Origin: Nelumbo lutea
Lineage: Eukaryota > Streptophyta > Magnoliopsida > Proteales > Nelumbonaceae
Direction of reading: 5' to 3'
DNA: 64,000 nt
Assembly: GCA_022828595.1 (NCBI GenBank)
Contig: JAKGHH010000003.1
Span: forward strand, 12,772,934 to 12,836,933
The number at the start of each line of letters is the position of its first letter. Positions within the stretch are counted from its first letter, which is position 1. Under the pieces are notes generated by a model. It had not been told where the DNA came from and ran no database searches. It saw only the letters and a list, made by a program, of their open reading frames with translations. The translations under genes and the position numbers were made by a program. Of this stretch, positions 59,001 to 64,000 are shown piece by piece.

Positions 59001-62000
59001 CTGAGTGGACAAATTAATAATTAATAATTGTCCTCTAATTTAGGTGAACTGCCGTGAAACGTGCCCAGCTCAGAAAATTCTCTGAACAGCATAGGCTGTT
59101 CCCTGTTGGCTCCCAACAGCCAAAATAGCTAGTCAGTCAAGCAAGATTTAAGAGTATGCCTTCCCTCCAGCTCCAGCTTAGCCTAAACAAAATAACGGCC
59201 GAACCGATACCGTTATAGACTAAGGCCTCTATAGTCTATAGTCTAGGTAGGTCCACAGATTAGACAAATAATAGTAACAATAGGGAATTCAGTACGACTT
59301 ACCACGTTGGCATCCTTGGCGAGTCTAGAACAAACCGCACCCGAAGAGTTCTCATCTCGATCGAACCACCCAACTTCAAACGTCAGTATCTTGGACAGCA
59401 TTCTCTCCCTAATCCTCTTGGTCAGGTACTCGCCCATGGCAGCGAAGCTATAATGCTGGCTTATGTTGATCACAAACGAGAACACCGCCAATCCCACGAA
59501 GAACAACGCGTACAACCTCGTCTTTGATTTTATCTCATCATGATCCGGTAAGAAGTACACCGATATCATACTTCCCATCACGAACGCGTACACCGGCTGC
59601 ACCCCGCCGAATAATGCCGCACTCACGCACCCTATGCTCGCTTGCTTCCACTCCGGAATGTTCAGAAGCAGCAGTCTCCTAAACGACGGTACCGGCAAGT
59701 CTTTCTCCCCGCTGGCTTCTACGTCACCCCCGAGTGATGCTCGACTCGCTGCAACTGCCGAGTTCGCTGAGCTGGATCTACTCATCGTTGAGATTCGTCG
59801 GCTACTAGTGCTGTGCCTTTTATTGTAGTTATCTTGGTTCACGATATGGGATGGTAAGGACGATGTTGATGGAGTCTCTTCTTCTCTGCCCGACTCGGTT
59901 TGTTGGAGTCGAACGAGTGAGGCATATAACCCGTTCTCATCCTGAATCAGCTCGTCGTGTGACCCAGTCTCTATCACCTGACCATTCTGTACCACTGCAA
60001 TCACGTCGGCGTTGCGGACTGTGGAGAGACGGTGAGCGATCACGATCGTCGTGCGCCCGACCGCAGCTTTGTCTAATGCTTCTTGGACGATTCTCTCCGA
60101 TTCCGAGTCCAGCGCGCTCGTTGCCTCGTCCAGCAGAAGTATTCGAGGCGCTCTAATTACTGCTCGTGCGATTGCTATTCTCTGTTTCTGTCCTCCTGAC
60201 ATCTGAACGCCCCGCTCGCCGACCTTCTCAGGATTCCGATTTGTATTTTGTCAGTTCAATTATTACATACAATAAAAACTGCCAAACCGAGTTTATGTCG
60301 AGTTTGTCGTTTTATGATATTCTGTAAGCAGAGTCAAGGCAAAGCGACAACAGAAGCTCACCTGAGTATCGTACCCCTGGGGTAGTTGAGATACGATGAA
60401 ATTATGAGCATTTGCAGCTTTTGCCGCTTCAAAAACCTCGTTCATGGTAGCGTCTTCCTTGCCGAACAGTATGTTTTCTTTAATGGAGGTCGCGAACAGA
60501 GCCGGTTCTTGGCTCACCAGACCCATCTGCGATCGGAGCCATTTGAGCTGAAGTTTATCAATGGGGATCCCGTCGAGTAGAATTTCACCACTTAGAGGGT
60601 CGTAAAACCTCTGTAACAGGGAAATAACTGTAGATTTTCCTGAACCGCTCCCGCCAACCAATGCCACAGTCTTTCCGGCTGGAATTTTCAGGCAAAAATC
60701 TTGGAAGATAATATTTTCGGGTCTAGAAGGATACGCGAACTCGACATTTCTATATTCGACCTCCCCTGAAACATCTTGCAGGATCTGGCCTTCCATGTTA
60801 TCGGAATCTATCTTGGGTATCCTCTTTATGACTTCCATTATTCGTTCCCCGGCCGAGGAGGCCTCTGAGAAATATTTCAAGTTGGACAGTCCAGAGCCCA
60901 ATGACCTAAGTCATTCCAAAGTTGGATCAATGAAAGATCTGAGTCAGTAAAACGAGAAACAAAAAGATGCTTTTCTTCTCGGTAAAAACAAAAGGAAACC
61001 TTTGATTTTTATGATTACAGTAAGAAAATATGTATAAAAATTGAAAAGAGCACAAAAGGCAAAAAAAAAAAAAAAAAAACGAAAAGATATTCACTGATTT
61101 GGCTTGCTCTTCTTTTGACCATGCATACTCGAAAGACACAATTGCCCATGAGAGAGAGAGAGAGAGAGAGACTTACAGGCCACCAATGGCGATGGAGGCT
61201 CCCGCGGCGAAGATGGTCCCTCCTTCCCCACCATGATACATGACCAGTCTGCTACCATACCAAGACATGAAAGACCAAATAGCGAAGACGATACCATTGC
61301 TTCCAACTGCTAGACCCTTGGCCAACCCCTGCTTCAGCCCCAACTTTATAGACCCTTGAAGAGCTGCAGAGAACTCCGCCATGGTCTTGCTCTCACCAAC
61401 GAAAGAGTAAACCGTCCTTATCGACGATATAGCCTGTTCCGCTATTGTACCAGCTTTGTTATATTCCTCTCTGATCTTCCTCGCCAAACCCATCAGAATC
61501 CTCCCGTATATTAACCCCGGAATGATTAAAACCAAGATGAACGGAAACCCAACCAGGGTCAACCTCCACATTAGCAGAAAAGCTGCCAAGTAGCTCCCTA
61601 TGAACGTTGACGCGTTCATTAAGAAGTTTGGAATCTAATACAATTCAAGAATGTACAGTTAAGATACAATAGAACCAGCTGGAGTTCAAGTGAACTACTG
61701 CCATTCATAATTTACAGGAATTATAAAGAACAACCAATACCTTCTCACTGAGAACGTCCTGAATTACGAGACTGTCGTTGGAGACGCTAATGACCACCTC
61801 TGCCGTGCTTGTCACTTGCAGATCGAAATAACCCACGTCTTGCCTCATTACTGCTTTGAGATATCTTGCTCTCATCCTCGTCGCTTGCCTCTCTGCCGTC
61901 CTTGTCCAACAATAACCCTCTGAATCGAACAGTCAGGAAGAAGAAAAATCTACATCAATCCTTCAAAACTATACAAAAGAAATTAAAATAACCTTTTAGA

Positions 62001-62416
62001 AACAAGAACAAAATCTTACCCAGGAAGCAGACGACCCAATACCCACATGCCATATACAATAGATTCACTGCACTCTGTTACCCGCGAAAGAATTAGTTCG
62101 TCACCTTAAATCAAATCAACCTTGGAGAGAAGGAAAATACAAATTTGGTGAGAGGGGGGGGGGGTGGGCGAGGGAATACCTTGGTGACGTTGTGAAGGAA
62201 GAGATGGGGATCGGCAGTGGAGCCACCACCAAGATTGTTCATGATCTTGCTGGTGATGATCAACATCACCGGCGTCCCTAATCCATCACCGATGGCTCCG
62301 ATAACACCCAGAATCATTAACAGAGTATCTATAGAGTCGGCATGCATGAAGATGGTTCGGAATGAACCACCCTTGACTGTAGGCTTATTATTTCGAACAC
62401 CGACCTTATTATCCAT
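56022..62416 (-). CDS. Full-size ABCB (MDR/P-glycoprotein-like) transporter, 1261 aa
   Basis: ATP-driven exporter of the plasma membrane type, closest in feel to plant ABCB15-group proteins. Seven exons: 62416-62180, 62074-62020, 61919-61741, 61634-61177, 60905-60362, 60223-59303, 57413-56022. All introns are GT-AG and the 3786-nt sum is one open frame. Layout TMD1-NBD1-TMD2-NBD2. NBD1: Walker [10 protein letters not shown] (394-402), signature MSGGQ (499-503), Walker B ILLLDE (519-524). NBD2: Walker [10 protein letters not shown] (1044-1052), signature LSGGQ (1149-1153), Walker B LLLDE (1170-1174), switch His in VVVAHRLS (about 1205). Family blocks [13 protein letters not shown] and QDVGYFD are present. 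A Ser-rich linker (about 610-655) joins the halves. Every catalytic motif is intact, so it should be functional. An upstream in-frame ATG (62464) exists, but MDNKVG fits the family start better. The substrate cannot be read from sequence (auxin or specialised metabolites are possible for the family). Confidence 0.93.
57414..59302 (-). other. 1.9-kb intron 6 of the ABCB gene
   Basis: By far the largest intron of the gene; the others are about 100-270 bp. It holds a hairpin element (58036-58162) and otherwise AT-rich sequence with no ORF of note. The donor on the minus strand is GTG followed by GTAAGT (59302 side) and the acceptor is TTTTGCAG (57414 side). Confidence 0.8.
58036..58162. mobile_element. 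MITE-like hairpin in the ABCB intron
   Basis: The arms GAGAGAGTACACATGTGATG / GGACACCTGTCA and TGACAGGTGTCTCATTG / GTATACTCTCGTTCG are inverted repeats of about 38 bp around a short centre. I see no clear target duplication. Confidence 0.65.
61151..61170. repeat. (GA)n tract at an ABCB exon border
   Basis: About ten GA units on the plus strand lie immediately downstream of the exon 4 donor (minus strand reads GTAAGT then a CT run). It is a polymorphism-prone tract next to a splice site. Confidence 0.85.
62151..62163. repeat. G homopolymer in ABCB intron 1
   Basis: A run of about 12 G on the plus strand, just inside intron 1 about 16 bp from the exon 1 donor. Its length may be uncertain in the assembly. 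Confidence 0.7.
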
Positions 62417-62572
62417 ATCGCCCACTTTCTGGGGAGGTTGGTAGAGGAAGAAAAAATCAAACAAGAAGCTTTGTCTCCTTACTGAAACTTGGAAAAGCCT
62501 CTCGTTTCCCTCTTGGACTTCTCCAGAAAGAGGCGGAGATGTGAGTAACTAGAGAAGGAGCTGATGAACTCG

Positions 62573-62580
62573 TATTTATA
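62573..62580 (-). promoter_or_regulatory. TATA box of the ABCB gene
   Basis: The minus strand reads TATAAATA here, 157 bp upstream of the ATG at 62416, with CT-rich leader sequence between. The position suits a 5'UTR of about 125 nt. Confidence 0.6.
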
Positions 62581-62599
62581 TGGGGAAGGAAAGCACAAA

Positions 62600-64000
62600 T
62601 TCGTATTTGTATTCGTAATTTCGTTTTACAAAATTATATTAACTATCAGTAAAATGTGCAGCGATTACGGTTGACTTTTATCATTTTAGTAATCGTCATT
62701 AGTGACGTCTAGTGTGGAGCCTTTTACAGGTTCCATCCTGCCCGAATTTCCAACCTCGAGCATTTTGAGGAGCTTCGATTATCCAGGATCCGATTTTTTT
62801 TTTTTCGGAGAAATACGGATACATTCGATGCAGAACTCTGAATTCCAAACCCCCCCCCGCCTATTATTAGCCCTCTCCCCTTTATAAACCATGTCCTGTC
62901 CGTGAATTTGACATTAATTCCTGGTCGGATTGGGTCGGTTTCGGTTGGTCGGATTGGGTCGGTTTCGGTTTTACTCCTATAGTCAAACCTTATTTCTGAA
63001 ACTTGTCTCACCTTTGGTCTAGTGTCAATTTTACTAACCCCTGTTCCACTAAAAAACTTTTGTATTTCCTTGGTAAGCAAGCAACCTTAATCTGTTCAGA
63101 CCTTTGTTGACCACCACCTTTCATTGAGCAGAGAAATTTTCATGTCTGGGTTCCCAACTATCCTTTCTCAGAGCCTAGAGTAGCCATCTGGGTATAAGTT
63201 TTGAATTGAGACGTTGGATTCAGACCTAGTGATCCTGATCTGTTATTAGAGTAAGGAAGTTGTAAGACTTCCTTTCCCATACCGAGCTCTAGAGTTTCCT
63301 TATTTCTGAAACTTTTAATCCCCTTTTGTGATTCCTTTCTTTGGCTGAAAAAGAAGCTACTTCTGTGATTCCTTATTTCTAAAACTTTCAATCCCCTTTT
63401 GTTCTAGTTCTAGTAGAAGACTAGTTAAATAGGAAACTAGAAACTATCGAACTAGTAGAAGACTAATTCGGTTCGGTTTCAGTTTTTATACAAGAAAACC
63501 AAAATCGATCCGATATTTCAATTTATAAATTTGCCTAACCCAAACAGACCGTTGCTGATGAAAACCCAACTGACTCAAGTTGGATGGGTCTGGGTTCGGT
63601 TTGATCGGATTGGACCTTCTTATTAACAGCCCTACCCTGTACTATAAGACTATAAAATTCTGATTTAGGCTGGCTTCATGGGGCTAGCCCATGTCCATCC
63701 TTCCAACTGATTGACGCGATTACGTCCTGTATCATTGAAAGAAAACAAAAGAAAAAACTGAGGCCGGAGGTTGACGTGATTACAAGGGGACGCGACGCAA
63801 ATCACATCAGCGGAGGGCTCTGACAATCTCTGGATCGGGTGGTTTTCAGAGCGGATTGGCGGCCTCATTATTCTTTTATTTTGTAATGTCCCATTGCTAC
63901 TTTGCCACGAGTTAAGTTTTGTTAATTAATAATTTTGAGGAAAGGAAACTGCTGAATACGTCTCAAATTAAAAACCTCTTCTATTTTTTTTTTTCCTCCA
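62600..64000. other. Spacer upstream of the ABCB gene
   Basis: It should contain distal promoter sequence of the ABCB gene. I see a short direct repeat (GGTCGGATTGGGTCGGTTTC twice at about 62931-62970) and no convincing gene, RNA or complete element. Confidence 0.5.

Noticed and set aside
59851..60156. A 101-codon plus-strand frame within the ABCB gene
   Set aside because: Antisense of the NBD1 coding exon.

Overview
The window is nuclear DNA of a flowering plant. The evidence is intron-rich genes with GT-AG splicing, plant-specific gene families (EDS1, a land-plant RING protein, a SIN3-like corepressor, an ABCB15-type transporter) and AT-rich spacers full of MITEs, solo LTRs and LINE remnants. 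I cannot name the species. I reconstructed three intact multi-exon genes, all on the minus strand, and one decayed gene on the plus strand.

Layout. 1-5.7 kb: no conserved gene. A foldback MITE, a MULE-like element of about 1.6 kb (2470-4037) carrying an unrecognised 232-codon ORF, and a Tourist-like MITE directly beside it. 5.77-7.85 kb (+): an EDS1 immune-regulator pseudogene whose exon order is still readable but which has two internal deletions and several frame breaks. 7.85-14.2 kb: no gene seen, only local tandem duplications and a long imperfect hairpin. 14.19-15.50 kb (-): a three-exon gene for a 332-aa protein with a CNOT4-type C4C4 RING. 15.5-22.3 kb: spacer with a TIR element of about 1.4 kb and MITEs. 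22.33-33.68 kb (-): a SIN3-like (SNL) corepressor gene of 22 coding exons whose joined frame closes exactly at 1469 aa. Its introns hold a LINE 3' fragment, MITEs, a 292-bp tandem duplication and a duplication that copies a splice donor. 33.7-56.0 kb: a gene-free transposon graveyard with three solo LTRs that show target-site duplications or near-duplications, nested insertions, several MITE families with TAA target duplications, a degenerate minisatellite and LINE debris. 56.02-62.42 kb (-): an intact 7-exon full-size ABCB transporter of 1261 aa. 62.4-64 kb: its promoter side and unremarkable spacer.

The genes do not form a pathway. They are an ordinary plant gene neighbourhood: a chromatin corepressor (SNL), a probable E3 ligase, a membrane transporter and a dead immune gene. 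I found no convincing new molecular system. The most informative features are the EDS1 decay, the well-bounded transposable elements (some nested), and the duplicated splice donor in the SNL gene.
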